A stretch of 64,000 nt of DNA, taken from NCBI GenBank assembly GCA_019137255.1, contig WPDH01000135.1, positions 124,001-188,000 of the forward strand, given 5' to 3'. The DNA comes from Corinectria fuckeliana. Lineage: Eukaryota; Ascomycota; Sordariomycetes; Hypocreales; Nectriaceae. Positions 34,094-44,515 of this stretch are shown piece by piece (the stretch's first letter is position 1; each line of letters begins with the position of its first letter). Under the pieces are notes generated by a model. The model was not told where the DNA came from. It saw only the letters and a list, made by a program, of their open reading frames with translations, and did no database searches. Both the position numbers and the translations under genes were made by a program.

Positions 34094-35833
34094 ATGTTGC
34101 CGCTCGACATGGCTGAGGGCTCCAGCCTGCCATTTATGACCTGGCGAGTTGCCTGCATGGGAGTAATATACTCCGTAGGCGGACTCATCTATGGCTTCGA
34201 TACAGGTGGGTAGTCACCAGTCTTCGATTGCGATACCGTTGCCGTGTTGATTAAATATAAATAGGCCAGATTTCCGGCTTCCTTGACATGGAAGATTTCA
34301 AGCGCTCATTCGGAACCTTTGACTCCGCTGCAAGCAGATACACAATTTCAACAGTTCGCTCGGGACTTATTGTCGGCTTGGTAAGAACCCAATATGAAGA
34401 AACCTCGTTTCCAGGATCTGCCATGGCATTCCGCTGACGCACCGCCCAACTAGTTGAGTATCGGCAACCTTGTAGGGGCACTGATTGCTGGTCCCCTCTC
34501 TGACCGACTTGGCCGGAAGCCGCCCATAGCGCTGGCTTGCATCATCTATGCGAGTGGCGCAATTGTGCAGATTTCGTCTACGAGTCACTGGTATCAAGTT
34601 GCCTTGGGCCGCTGGACGGGCGGATTTGGCGTCGGGGCTCTGTCGGTCCTTGTGCCCATGGCCTGTAGCGAGACAAGTCCAGCCAATTGTCGAGGCGTGG
34701 TCGTATCGTGAGTAGTGTGCCCGATTTCCCTCCCATCATCCCTCGCCATCTAACTAACACGTGGGAAAGCGGCTACCAAATGGCTGTGACTGTGGGGGTA
34801 TTCATCGCTACCTTGATCAATTTTGGCACCGAACAGATCAAGTCACATGCAGCATGGAGAATAACCATGGGACTTGACTTTCTCTGGGTTGGGTTGCTGC
34901 TGCTGGGACTTGTCTTCCTGCCCGAGAGTCCAAAATATCTCTTTTCTAAAGGGCGGAACGAGAAAGCAAAGACCATCATGGCACAAATGTTGGGGGTGTC
35001 GCCGGAGCATCCCACCTTGCAACGCGAATTCCGCGACATAAACACTAGCCTGGAGACGGAAAAGGCCAGCAGCCAAGAGGATGAATGGCGGACCGTGTTT
35101 TTCTCCAAGGACGCCATCGTCCGAACCATGCTGGCCACGGGCATATTGTCAGGCTGCCAACTATGTGGTATCAATTATATCCTGGCAGGTTTACTCACTT
35201 CTTCTTCCAAGTGTTATTCTGGCCTCATGCTAACATCGAGAAACTCAGTACTACGGAACTGTCATCTTTGCCTCGACGGGCATTTCCAACAGTTACATCA
35301 CCCAAGTCATTCTTGCCGCGGTCAACATGGGTTGTACGGTGCTCGGACTCTACTTTGCGCAGAGGTATAGTCGTCGCAAATGTCTCGTCTTTGGGGCGGT
35401 GTGGATGGCGTTGTGCTTCCTCATCTTCGCCTCAGTTGGTCATTTCAGCCTCGACAGAAACGACCCGGCAAGGACACCTGCAGCTGGCGCTGTCATGATT
35501 ACATTCACGTCCCTATTCATTGCCGCTTTTGCGAGCACCTGGGGGCCGATTACCTGGGGAGAAGCCGTTGTGGTCTGCCCCGCGCGACGTCGGGCCGTCT
35601 ACTCAGCAATCTCCGTCTCCTGTTTCTGGATCTGGAACTTTTTGATAGCCTTTTTCACGCCCTTCATCACAGCTCGGATTGACTACATGCTTGGATATGT
35701 CTTTAGTGGCTGTTGTTTCCTCATGGCGCTGATGGTACAGCTGTTTGTCATCGAGTCACAGGGACGCACTTTGGAGGAGATGGACAGGTTGTACAGTGAC
35801 CGTTATGGGAGCACTTCAGGGGGCAAACGCTGA
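34094..35833 (+). CDS. MFS sugar (hexose-type) transporter
   Basis: Twelve-helix sugar permease of the plasma membrane. Exons: 34094-34205, 34265-34380, 34454-34707, 34770-35184 and 35249-35833, total 493 residues. TM1 ends with GGLIYGFDTGQISGFLDM; GPLSDRLGRKPP is the conserved loop 2-3 motif, LPESPKYL the loop 6-7 motif and ESQGRTLEEMDRLY the loop after TM12. The fourth intron fits best as GC-AG (donor GCAGGT at 35185), which joins GINYIL to YYGTVIF at exactly the family length; a GT donor four bases on with a GAG acceptor would insert three residues. An alternative ATG lies at 34109. Substrate most likely a hexose or related monosaccharide. Confidence 0.87.
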
Positions 35834-36211
35834 AGACTTGGGGACGCTCTTTCGGATGCTGGTAATCTGTTTCACTATGGCAAAGCCATCGTCCTAAAAC
35901 AGCGGCTTGATCAGAATGTAACTATCTTCTGCTTATGTAACCAGGACACCGATGGCGCTTATATATAAGTCATTGCGGCACACCTTTCCCAGCGCACATA
36001 AACTACATCCTATACTAACTATAGTGAGACTGTCACAGGCGGCCTCACCTTGTTATTCAATTGCTTAGCCATGGTCCTAATCTAATGAAAATCCTTGTGA
36101 CCTTTCAACTGAGGTTCTCTGCTGGAGTCCAGCCACAGACAGTCCTGGTGACACCAGCATGTTACATTCTAATCTAGCCGTACAATAGTCCTTCGCCAAA
36201 ACAACTGCTGT
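35834..36211. terminator. Convergent 3' intergenic region
   Basis: 378 bp between the stops of the sugar transporter (plus) and the Zn2Cys6 regulator (minus). It must contain both polyadenylation regions; no classic AATAAA is seen. Confidence 0.35.
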
Positions 36212-38117
36212 TCAGTCTTCTAAATGCTGCGACCACCGTTTCTTCAGCTCTGTGGTAATGAATTGCACTGGCCAGGCGGTTGCTTCGCCAAAGTCCACGA
36301 GCATGGCTTCAAGCGCTGCTTGGTGACTGTTCTCTGTTAAAAACCGGCCGCCTGTACTCACGTTGCCATCAACATTGTCTCTATACACGCCAGATACCAA
36401 ATTCTTGGGTGCATCAACTTACAAAACGACAGCGGCCCAAAGCTATTAACCCGAGCTTCTTGATACTCATTTGTGTATGCCAGGCCACAAATTTGCAAAG
36501 TGAGCTTCTGGATCTGATCGAGCGGGGGTCTTTCAGTTCCCCTCCGATGCCCGATGTGTGAGCACAACGTGAGCAGTACTTCAGCTGTCAGGGCATACTG
36601 CAACGCACTCACTGGACAATTATGCGGATTAGTAAGGGTGACGATATTCCACTTCAAGGCTTTCCTTTTTTACCTGACCACGGGCTCAACATCCACTCAG
36701 ACGGGAAAACGTTGTTGGGCTTGGATGCGGTAGAGAAGGGCCTGAGAGTAGAAGGCAGGTATTCTCTCCACAGCGCAAGTGCTGAGCTCAAATCACCCCA
36801 AGACTTGAGATTGCAGTCGAGATCCTTGTCGCCAATTGGCTCCTCGGTGAACGCCACAAACAGATTGATAGCGCGTGCCAAGATGTAGGTAATCAAATTA
36901 GCTCTCATATCGTCCCCAGTGCCGTTGTGAATAATTAAGTTGTGGAGTTCGGGAAACTCTTTGGCAACTCGAACATGGCGGCTGTAGGTCAGACTAAGGG
37001 TAATCTCTTGCCGAAGATAGTTCCAGTACGCAGCTTGCGATAGGCCCCGGCTTGACAAGTCCATGGGCATGGCTGTCGAGAACGAGTACGCACCCAGCAG
37101 GTGACATTCGGGGGTTTCCATGTTTTCTGCAGTGAAACGTGGATTAGCTGAAAGCAAGTACCGCCCTGGGGCTGTCGTGAAAGATGGTGGGCCTTACCGC
37201 CGAGTATCTCGTACAAGCGCAACAGAACAGAGGCCGCCAAAAGCTCACTGGGATAATCGGGGCAATGGCCTACAGCGTCAAGAAGATTATTGACGCAGGC
37301 TGCATGAAACGCAAAGGCAATGTGCCGCAGCCTGCCGGTGGATCTGGACCAGTGCATAGAAGAAAAGGTGATGATGGCTCGGAACAAAAGCGGAAACCTC
37401 AGCGCGCGGGCCGGGACGACAATGCGGAAGGTCGCATCTGCATCATTCAAGTCATACCACGGAGCAAGGGTGTTGATGTAATGCGAGAAGAGGCTGGCAA
37501 TGTCTGCATCCTGCATCGCAGCCCGAGGCTCCCGCTGCGATAGCTCCGCAGCGTGCTGCAGCAGCAGGTCTGCGCCCTGCGAGGGAGGAAGGGGGCTTGT
37601 TTCTGCGCCATCTGTCATATCGGCCATCAGCAATGCCAGGCCCGATGATAGCTAATAGTTGGGAATGCAACGTGACCCACAAGAGATGAGTGGCTGGTCG
37701 ATATGCATGATGTATCTGTAATCCACCGCTGGCTGGTCACATCGGAGGTGCAGTCGTTTGCAGTTCCCGCACGCTGGCATATCCCTATCACCTTCGGCAC
37801 ATCGTTATCATCGGGTCCTGTCCGAAATCAGTGGAGTAGCAGTGGTGTTTCCTACATTTCACTTTTCGTCGCCTACAAGTTTCACTAACAGGGGTTAGTG
37901 CCGGGTCAAGGTTCAGGGTCTTCGGCAAGTAATACCATGCTGCCGAGGAGAACGCGTTAGCTATGCTGCCGCCAGATCGGCAATATGGAGTGGGTACACG
38001 CACTATCGGGATTCTTCCTGGCCATTTGCATTCGAGAGGCACGGAACACTCTGCTTGTTGTGGGTGTCGCAATTGGCAAAGGATCGACAGGTGAATGGCG
38101 TATAGCATTGTTCTCAC
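36212..38117 (-). CDS. Zn2Cys6 fungal transcription factor
   Basis: DNA-binding regulator assembled from seven small exons: 37936-38117, 37856-37884, 37681-37791, 37198-37611, 36674-37126, 36423-36611 and 36212-36351; all phases agree, about 505 residues. The zinc cluster spans three exons and reads ACETCRRRKVKCDRDMPACG followed by NCKRLHLRC, a perfect CX2CX6CX6CX2CX6C. The middle region (SLFSHYINTLAPWYDLND, then RFPLLFRAIITFSS) matches the fungal-specific transactivation region of this class. The start is the weak point: the in-frame ATG at 38117 adds about 60 residues without family resemblance ahead of the cluster, and another 5' exon may exist. Target genes are unknown; the sugar transporter and the DUF89 gene are the neighbours. 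Confidence 0.8.
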
Positions 38118-38661
38118 TCACCGTCGGAAATCTAGCTCCTTTAAGTAGGAGAGACTCGGGAATGCGAACGAGTCCCGCATCGAGATAAGAGGTGTGATAC
38201 TTGGAGGTGATGAACCGGGCCCCTGATGCACAGGAAAACCTTGATAGATGCCCGACTGTTTCGGCATCGTCAAAGCCGCGAAACCCGACATTCTCCCTAT
38301 CCGATGACATGCAGGGGGTTGGAAATAATTGCCAGGTAGCTTCTGTATGGGACACAGCTGGGGGTACTACTACAAGAGAATGAGAACCTTGAGTGAAAGG
38401 GAATACCGATGCATGCCGACGATTCCGACTCAAGCTCGCAGTAATGTTCGTGATTTTTGTTATATGCGTAATTGATTCATCTATAAAAGGAATGCATCAT
38501 TCCGTAAAATCTAACCAAGTAAATCTTTGCACTTCATGATACTCAACCAGTCCCTTTTGACATACTGCGTCTGTCTCCCTGACAAATAAAAAGGTGACAG
38601 TATATTGGCCGTTCGCAATTTGACCATTCTTGAGTCCATCTCCTGCACTTTAATTCGAATC
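38118..38661. promoter_or_regulatory. Divergent promoter between Zn2Cys6 regulator and ARMT1-like gene
   Basis: About 540 bp, shared by two genes transcribed away from each other. A possible TATA element (CTATAAAAGG) lies at about 38481-38490, some 175 bp before the plus-strand ATG. No gene seen, although a 5' exon of the regulator could lie here. Confidence 0.4.
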
Positions 38662-40316
38662 ATGGAGGTCAATGGCGACACACGTATGTTGAATCTGTCC
38701 CATCATTTGATGTGTCCAGTCGCTGGGAGCTAATAAACCTCACAGCCCCTTCTTACTTAACAAGTGACAAGACGGCGTTTGCTTATGCCTCTGCGCATCA
38801 TCGTTGGGCCTCTATTCTCGTCAGTAACACTGCATCGTATTGCCCTCCCCCATACCCGCCCCTCTAATTATTAGGAGTAGGCCAGTGCCATCGAACGCTT
38901 GCAAAACTCGGCTTCTGACTGCCAAGAATCCGCCAAAAAAGAAGAAGGGCTAGAAATTGCCGAGAAGCTCACCCGACTGAAGGATGAGGTACGACTGGAC
39001 CAACAGCTCAGCCCAGTAGACGACGATGGCGAGTCCGACGTGAAGCTTTTCAATCATCAGCTAGAGAAATTGGGCCCTCTCACTTGGTTCAATCTGCCAT
39101 GGTTGTACGGGGACTGTTACCTCTACAGGTTCGTCTGGCACTAGCTACTTGGCCTGCTGAAGCGGCCAAAGCATGTTGACAACTCGACCTAGGCGCATCA
39201 ACAGCTATTTCAGAATGTCCTTGCATTGGACAACTTACGACATCTTCTTTCACCTAAAGCTAGATACTTTCCGTTCCTCGCGAGCGGCTGTCGTTGAGCT
39301 TGCTAAGCGATACCATGATCTAGTTGAGACACTGGCCAAAAGTCAGGCCAAGGTCGATCCGAAAGGTCAAGAGCAGCTGTTCTTCGAGATGTGCGAGATG
39401 AGCCTGTGGGGAAATGCTACCGACTTGTCCCTGCTGACCAACATATCATACGAGGACATCCAGAAACTACAAAGCTCCGAAGCCCTTAAGAACAAGGAGA
39501 GTATCCTAGTCAATGATCTGCATGCTGTCTTTAACACGTTGCAAGAAGCAAGAAGCAAGGGCAAAGATGAGCGTCGAGTCGACATCGTGTTAGACAATGC
39601 CGGATTCGAACTGTACGTCGACTTGATTCTGGCCAGCTACTTGATCAGTTCTGGAATAGCGACGAAGATCGTTATACATCCCAAGTCCATTCCGTGGTTT
39701 GTCTCTGATACGCTGCCCGGCGACATTGATGCCCTCTTTCAGATCCTGGCGAACCCAAGGTCATTCTATGAAGTACCATCTACACATGGGACTCACAATT
39801 TGACGGCGGAAGCTCTCACGGAGGATCAGGTCGATCATCTGACGTTCCTCGCTCAGGCCTGGGATGGGTTTCGCACTCGGGGACAGTGGGAGATACGTCC
39901 CAATCGTCTCTGGACACATCCAAGCAGCTTCTGGAAATTGCCATACGAGGACCCAGCCTTGTTTGAAGATCTCAAGAGGAGCGAGTGTGTCATTTTCAAG
40001 GGGGATCTCAATTACCGCAAGTTGACAAACGATGTTAGTCAAATGACAATTCAGCACCCTTCAGACGCTGACTGCTTCATTACAGGCCGCTTGGGATCCC
40101 ACTACGCCCTTTACCAAGGCCATTGGTCCACTGGGCCCCAACTCCGGTATGAACGTCTTGACACTGCGCACGTGCAAGGCAGATGTTGTTGTCGGCTTGG
40201 AACGGGGGGTAGATGAGAAACTTCGCGCTGCCCCAGGAGGAGGCGGCGAGACTGGGAGAAGGGAATGGGCTTGGAGCGGCAAGTGGGCTGTATGTTCCTT
40301 CTCAAGGGGACATTAG
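38662..40316 (+). CDS. ARMT1-like DUF89 damage-control phosphatase
   Basis: Metal-dependent phosphatase of the DUF89/ARMT1 family (subfamily III), which removes phosphate from fructose-1-phosphate and related damage metabolites; a protein carboxyl methyltransferase role was also proposed for human ARMT1. Exons: 38662-38683, 38746-38819, 38881-39128, 39193-40033 and 40086-40316, giving 471 residues, the normal length. The N-terminal stretch SDKTAFAYASAHHRWASIL and WFNLPWLYGDCYLYRRI are family marks. The metal-binding pair is in VLDNAGFELYVDL (about D249, N250) and the phosphate/metal Asp in FKGDLNYRKL (about D386). The final intron is 52 nt; without it the C-terminus is lost. The stop codon lies in the first unit of a tandem repeat. 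Confidence 0.9.
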
Positions 40317-40371
40317 AGAACGTGTGATTAGAGAACGTGTGATTAGAGAACGTGTGATTAGAGAACGTGTG
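40312..40371. repeat. 15-bp perfect tandem repeat, four copies
   Basis: The unit ATTAGAGAACGTGTG is present four times without mismatch. The first copy supplies the TAG stop of the ARMT1-like gene, so copies 2-4 are in its 3'UTR. Because each unit is 15 bp (a multiple of 3) and carries the in-frame TAG, copy-number changes would not alter the protein. Confidence 0.95.
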
Positions 40372-40789
40372 TAGTTTAGAAGGATGGATTAACCAACAGA
40401 AGAGCAGGCCTGCTGCTTCAGGTCTCAATCTCGTTGGCCTTTTCTTTTGGCCTTTTCTTTTTCATAGCTATTCATCTTCCACCCGTGTATAAGCAATACT
40501 GACGGCTCATCTCAAGTCCCACTGTTCTAAGTCAACATAGCTCCGCGGAAGGATCGTGGGCTGCTACTAGCTCTGCATTGTGAGTCTTTCGGCCATACCA
40601 TGATCGGGATATGAGGCTGATGCTGAACACTTAGAGCCTGGGTCTTGTCTTGCAACCGTCGTGAACAGGCCAGCAGACGGAAGTCATGATTCGGCCTCCT
40701 ACCGAGTCCCTGTCGCGGTACAGGTTATGTTCGTGTTGCTTCTTTCTGGAAGCTTGCTCTTCCCACCTGAGACTCCACGCATCTAGCCA
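40372..40789. other. Intergenic stretch
   Basis: About 420 bp between the tandem repeat and the transporter pseudogene; contains a duplicated GGCCTTTTCTTTT (40436-40462). No gene. Confidence 0.5.
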
Positions 40790-41800
40790 AAGCTGGGGCT
40801 ATAGGCTGGTAGAAGAGGAAAATCATGGCGACGACAGCAATGCCGGCGGAGGATGCTTAGTCTTGGCTTACACAGCGCGACAAACGGTCAATATTGAAAA
40901 GGAGATGAGCATGCCAACTACTGCAAAGAGAAACTAACTCGGCGGCCGAGTCAGTCGGCAAAGAAGGCAGCAAACAGCGAAACCAGCTAGCACCAGAGAC
41001 CTTCGTTGATGCAGGCTTGGGTTACAGACCTGGTAATTGCTTCGTTAGAAGTGCTGGATATAGTTCCATGCATATTACTTACTCGGTGATGCCGATAGTG
41101 TCCAGAATGATAGCTAGCTATTTCAAGTGAGATTGGAATACCTTATTACTCCGCTGAGAAAGGTAACCCACGTAATAGGAGGCCAGACCGTTGCCACTGC
41201 ACTGGGGGGGGAAAAGCAGTTACAATTATCAGTCCAAACCTCTTGCGGTCCCTTTGTTCGAACCAGCTCTGCCCATCTATTGCCTGATGAAGACTCACGC
41301 TCTAGTCTCAGGGTGTTGGTGCTCGGAAAACTCCTACCTGACAAAGTCATTATCCTGGTCGTAGTTCCGTTGGAGATATTGGAGCCGAAGTCCATGATGA
41401 AGCGGCCGGCGAGATACACGGCGTCTCTCTCAGAGTGGGACTTTCGATGGAAGCGTTGGAGGAGGGCTCCGAGGATGACGAAGATGCAGCCAATTGCAGT
41501 GCCTTTCCTCCTTCTAACCTTGTCGGCGACGTACGGTCCAAACAGCAGCACAAAAAAGCCGCCGAAGCAAGGAAAGGCTACGAATATTCCGAGTCGACTG
41601 CCGGTGGGGTGATCGAAAACTAGAAGACAGTCAGCTCTGAAAGGGTCTGCTTTGCGACTGGTTTCCATACATTCCTGCCAGCTGTCCATTGTCTACAGGC
41701 CATGGAGCAGACTGCCATCGTAGCCGAGGGTGGTGGAGCCGAGGAAGAGGAAAAGCATCATGCCGTAGAGCTTCCGGAGCTCGGTTGGCGCCTAGCACAA
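40790..41800 (-). pseudogene. MFS sugar/lactose-permease-type transporter pseudogene
   Basis: The minus strand carries, in order, TM1 (APTELRKLYGMMLFLFLGST then TLGYDGSLLHGL), an in-frame TAG where the family has Gln (LLHGL*TMDSW), a likely intact intron (donor GTATGG, acceptor TCTAG) leading to FFDHPTGSRLG, TM2-TM4 (PYVADKVRRRKGTAIGCIF, AGRFIMDFGSNISNG), then after a gap GNGLASYYVGYL, ILDTIGITE, FAAFFAD, VGMLISFSILTVC and MIFLFYQPIAPA. The later blocks change frame repeatedly and much of loop 6-7 is missing. A complete and functional permease is excluded. It lies between the ARMT1-like gene and the second Zn2Cys6 gene. Confidence 0.75.
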
Positions 41801-42341
41801 ACTCCCGGCCATACGAGATCCCCAGGCGTACGTTTACCGACAGCGACGCAAAAGCGACATTAGGGCGGATTGGCAAATGCTGCCCCGTGGGTTAGCGAGT
41901 CTAGTAGGGATCGAGAAGGATGGCGATGGGGAGGTTCTGTGACCGGGGGAGGAGCTTCCCCAGCCAGAGTCAAGCTGTTTGCATACACAGTAGGCTTCGT
42001 ATGGTAGCCAGTGTTAACCCAATATGTAGGCCTGTATTGCATTGTCTGGATCGTGGTGTCGGCTGCTGGACAAAGGAAGCTCTTCGGACGTGGTGGTGGA
42101 TGCTATTGGAGCGCAACGGTGGTGGACCCATGAGAGGGGTTTGGCAGGCGTGGCAGCTATCTACCTAATGGTCCAAGTCTAGACTAGCTAGACTAATCTG
42201 AGGATGAATGAGGTATATCCGATGTTTCTGCGTCTCATGCAATGATCTGCAGCTGGCTTGCCCGAGATTTCTCCTCGGATCGTTGCTGTCAATCCTCCAC
42301 TTTCTCATTCTTGGCAAATAGTTTTACTTGTACTCGACTCG
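41801..42341. other. Intergenic stretch before the second regulator
   Basis: About 540 bp holding the former promoter of the transporter remnant and the promoter of the Zn2Cys6 gene. A pyrimidine-rich leader precedes the ATG. No gene. Confidence 0.4.
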
Positions 42342-44200
42342 ATGGGCATGGATGCTCCCTCGCCAAGTGCCAATGCCAATGCCAATGCCAATGCTACAGA
42401 AGGCTCTCCCCTCTCGAGAACGCCCAGGAACAAGCCGGTGCGCAACCAGAACGCCTGCGACGCCTGCCGGTCTCGGAAAGTGAGGGTACGATCTGTCCAC
42501 GCCCCGGCTGCTGTGGATGTTACCTGGTTGGTTGCAGGCTGACGACTGATCGTGTAGTGCATCTACGACTCCGAAAGCCAGCCTTGTCAGGGATGCGTCT
42601 TCCTCGAGATCAATTGTACTCGCCATCGACCTCGCCGGAAACGAGGGCCGCCTAACAGGTCACCCCCTTTGTCTATCTTGGCCATCACTGGGCTAACGCG
42701 TCGACTTACGCAGACATGCCCAGCCACCAGAGTCAGGACTGCGAGCCGCCGGGGCTCAATCCGTAAGGCCCAGCGTTCAGCTCTCCCATTCAAGCCCCGA
42801 CATATCGGCCTCTCCCAGAAGTGCTAGCAGGGCGTCTAACCTGGAAAGTCTCCGTCGGTCGGGTACGTTACGGTCAGGTGCGCTACCGTCGGGTGCTGTA
42901 CAGTCGGGAACCCTCCCTCCAGGCCCCTGGCTATCCTCGTTCGCCCCGCACGCCGTTGTCTCGCGCATGCTCGGCGACTGGTTCGACAAGGTCCACCCCG
43001 TCGCCCCGATCCTCCTCCGCCGCCGGTTCATGCGGCGTCTTCGCAATGGAGAGGCCGATGCCGACCGAACCTTCTGCGGCCTCGTTGTGAGCGTCTGTGC
43101 CGCCGTGGCTGCCACGCTGCCACGCGAGGATCACGGCCCGGTAACCGTTACCCGATGTCTGGAGTTTATCGACCAGAACCGCCTCATCACGAGCGGCTTC
43201 TCGCGGTCTTCGTACTCCCTAGACGGGGCCATCGCCATGTATAATCTCGGCACGGCTATGGGGGCCGTATCGGACTCGGGATGTGGTGACATGCGATCCT
43301 ATGCCGCGTTCACTGAAGCAGCCGCTGGAGCGCGCTACTTGGCATACTATTGCATGCGCAACCTAGATGGTGTGGAAAAGCAGCTGCTCAAGAGGCTGTT
43401 TTGGCTTCTGTTCGCAGGCTCTTGGTGAGCCCCAGCCCGGTCTTTCTCGTAGTATCTTCTGTACTAATGCTGAATCCTTGCCTGGTTGCAGTAGTGCCAA
43501 TATTCTCGGACGACTCTCCATCAGCCTCCTCTCTCAGGAGCTGATTGATGCGATTCCCCGGCCGTTGGACCTCACGGATGATCAAATGGAGCCGCCTGAC
43601 CCTTTGGAGTTGGACGCAGGATGGCACGGGAACGCGACGAGCTATGTTCCAGGACTGAACTGCCTCAGCGACCTGTTCAAGGTCTGGCATGAGGTCCAGC
43701 TAACCCCAGCAAGCGTCGACTCAGCAACATGTCTCAGTAAATATCTTTCTCAGGTCCAACAGGTCATCAACGACCTTCCCCCAGAGCTACGTTGGCGCGG
43801 CGGTCTCTCCCGTCCGCCAAAGGTCACCCAGGGGCACGACGTGCAGATCGCGAACCTCTTCATCACCAGCCTGCACATCCGCTCTAACCTGCTGCAGAAG
43901 CTGGACCCGACGCAGGAGAGCCTGCTGGAGCACCAGAAGATCGTGGACGACCTGCTGGAGATCCTGTACCACCTCCCGCAGGCCGTCTTCAACGCGAACG
44001 GCAGTAGCGTCGTCCCCAAGATTCGGGACGTTGGAGCCAACTACCTCGAGCAGGTGGAGAGGGGGCGTGGCGCGGGCCAGACGGACGGGTATGGCGCCAG
44101 GAGTAAGCTGGAGCGGTTGCTGAGGAAGCTGGACGATCTGGATTGCTGGCAGGGACTTGGCGTGTTCAGCGTACTTGGCCATCTCGAACCATGTGGGTAA
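42342..44200 (+). CDS. Zn2Cys6 fungal transcription factor
   Basis: Exons 42342-42485, 42558-42658, 42714-43424 and 43492-44200 give about 554 residues. The zinc cluster is split by the first intron: CDACRSRKVR joins CIYDSESQPCQGCVFLEINC, spacing CX2CX6CX8CX2CX6C, followed by the basic linker RHRPRRKRGP. An N-terminal Ala-Asn repeat (ANANANANA) comes from a hexanucleotide repeat. The middle region (MLGDWFDKVHPVAPILLRRR, then FWLLFAGS) matches the fungal-specific regulatory domain. The stop at 44198-44200 directly follows a GTGGGTAAC donor-like site, so a further 3' exon is possible. The next gene, a beta-galactosidase-like enzyme on the same strand 315 bp on, suggests a sugar-use regulator, by position only. 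Confidence 0.82.
42371..42394. repeat. (CAATGC)4 coding microsatellite
   Basis: Four perfect hexamers inside exon 1 of the Zn2Cys6 gene, encoding alternating Asn and Ala. Copy-number change would keep frame. Confidence 0.9.
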
Positions 44201-44515
44201 CGATGCTTCGTAGTAACTGCGATGTTTCTCCATGGAGAATTACTTCCCCGCTGCTTGGCAGGTGGATCTGCGTCCACGCTACCCAATGTCCACTGCGAGT
44301 CTCCTCTAGAGTGGCATCATTGGTGTCACGCACCGGCGAGCTCAGTCGGCAATGGTGAGTTATCTGGGTCTGGGGATTAGCCAGAATAGCCAGACACACC
44401 GATTTCGCTGAGCTCTGCTTATTTTACCCAGCTTGCTCCCCCGGAGACTGAACCTTATTATATTTCTGCTCACAGCATTCATTGACTTACACCTTGATCA
44501 GTCATATCAGCCAAA
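44201..44515. promoter_or_regulatory. Short spacer/promoter before the GH gene
   Basis: 315 bp between two plus-strand genes; pyrimidine-rich leader near 44470. No specific site seen. Confidence 0.4.

Noticed and set aside
37957..38433. 158-codon minus-strand frame upstream of the first Zn2Cys6 gene
   Set aside because: Could not be joined in phase to the zinc-cluster exons with usable splice signals, and shows no domain.
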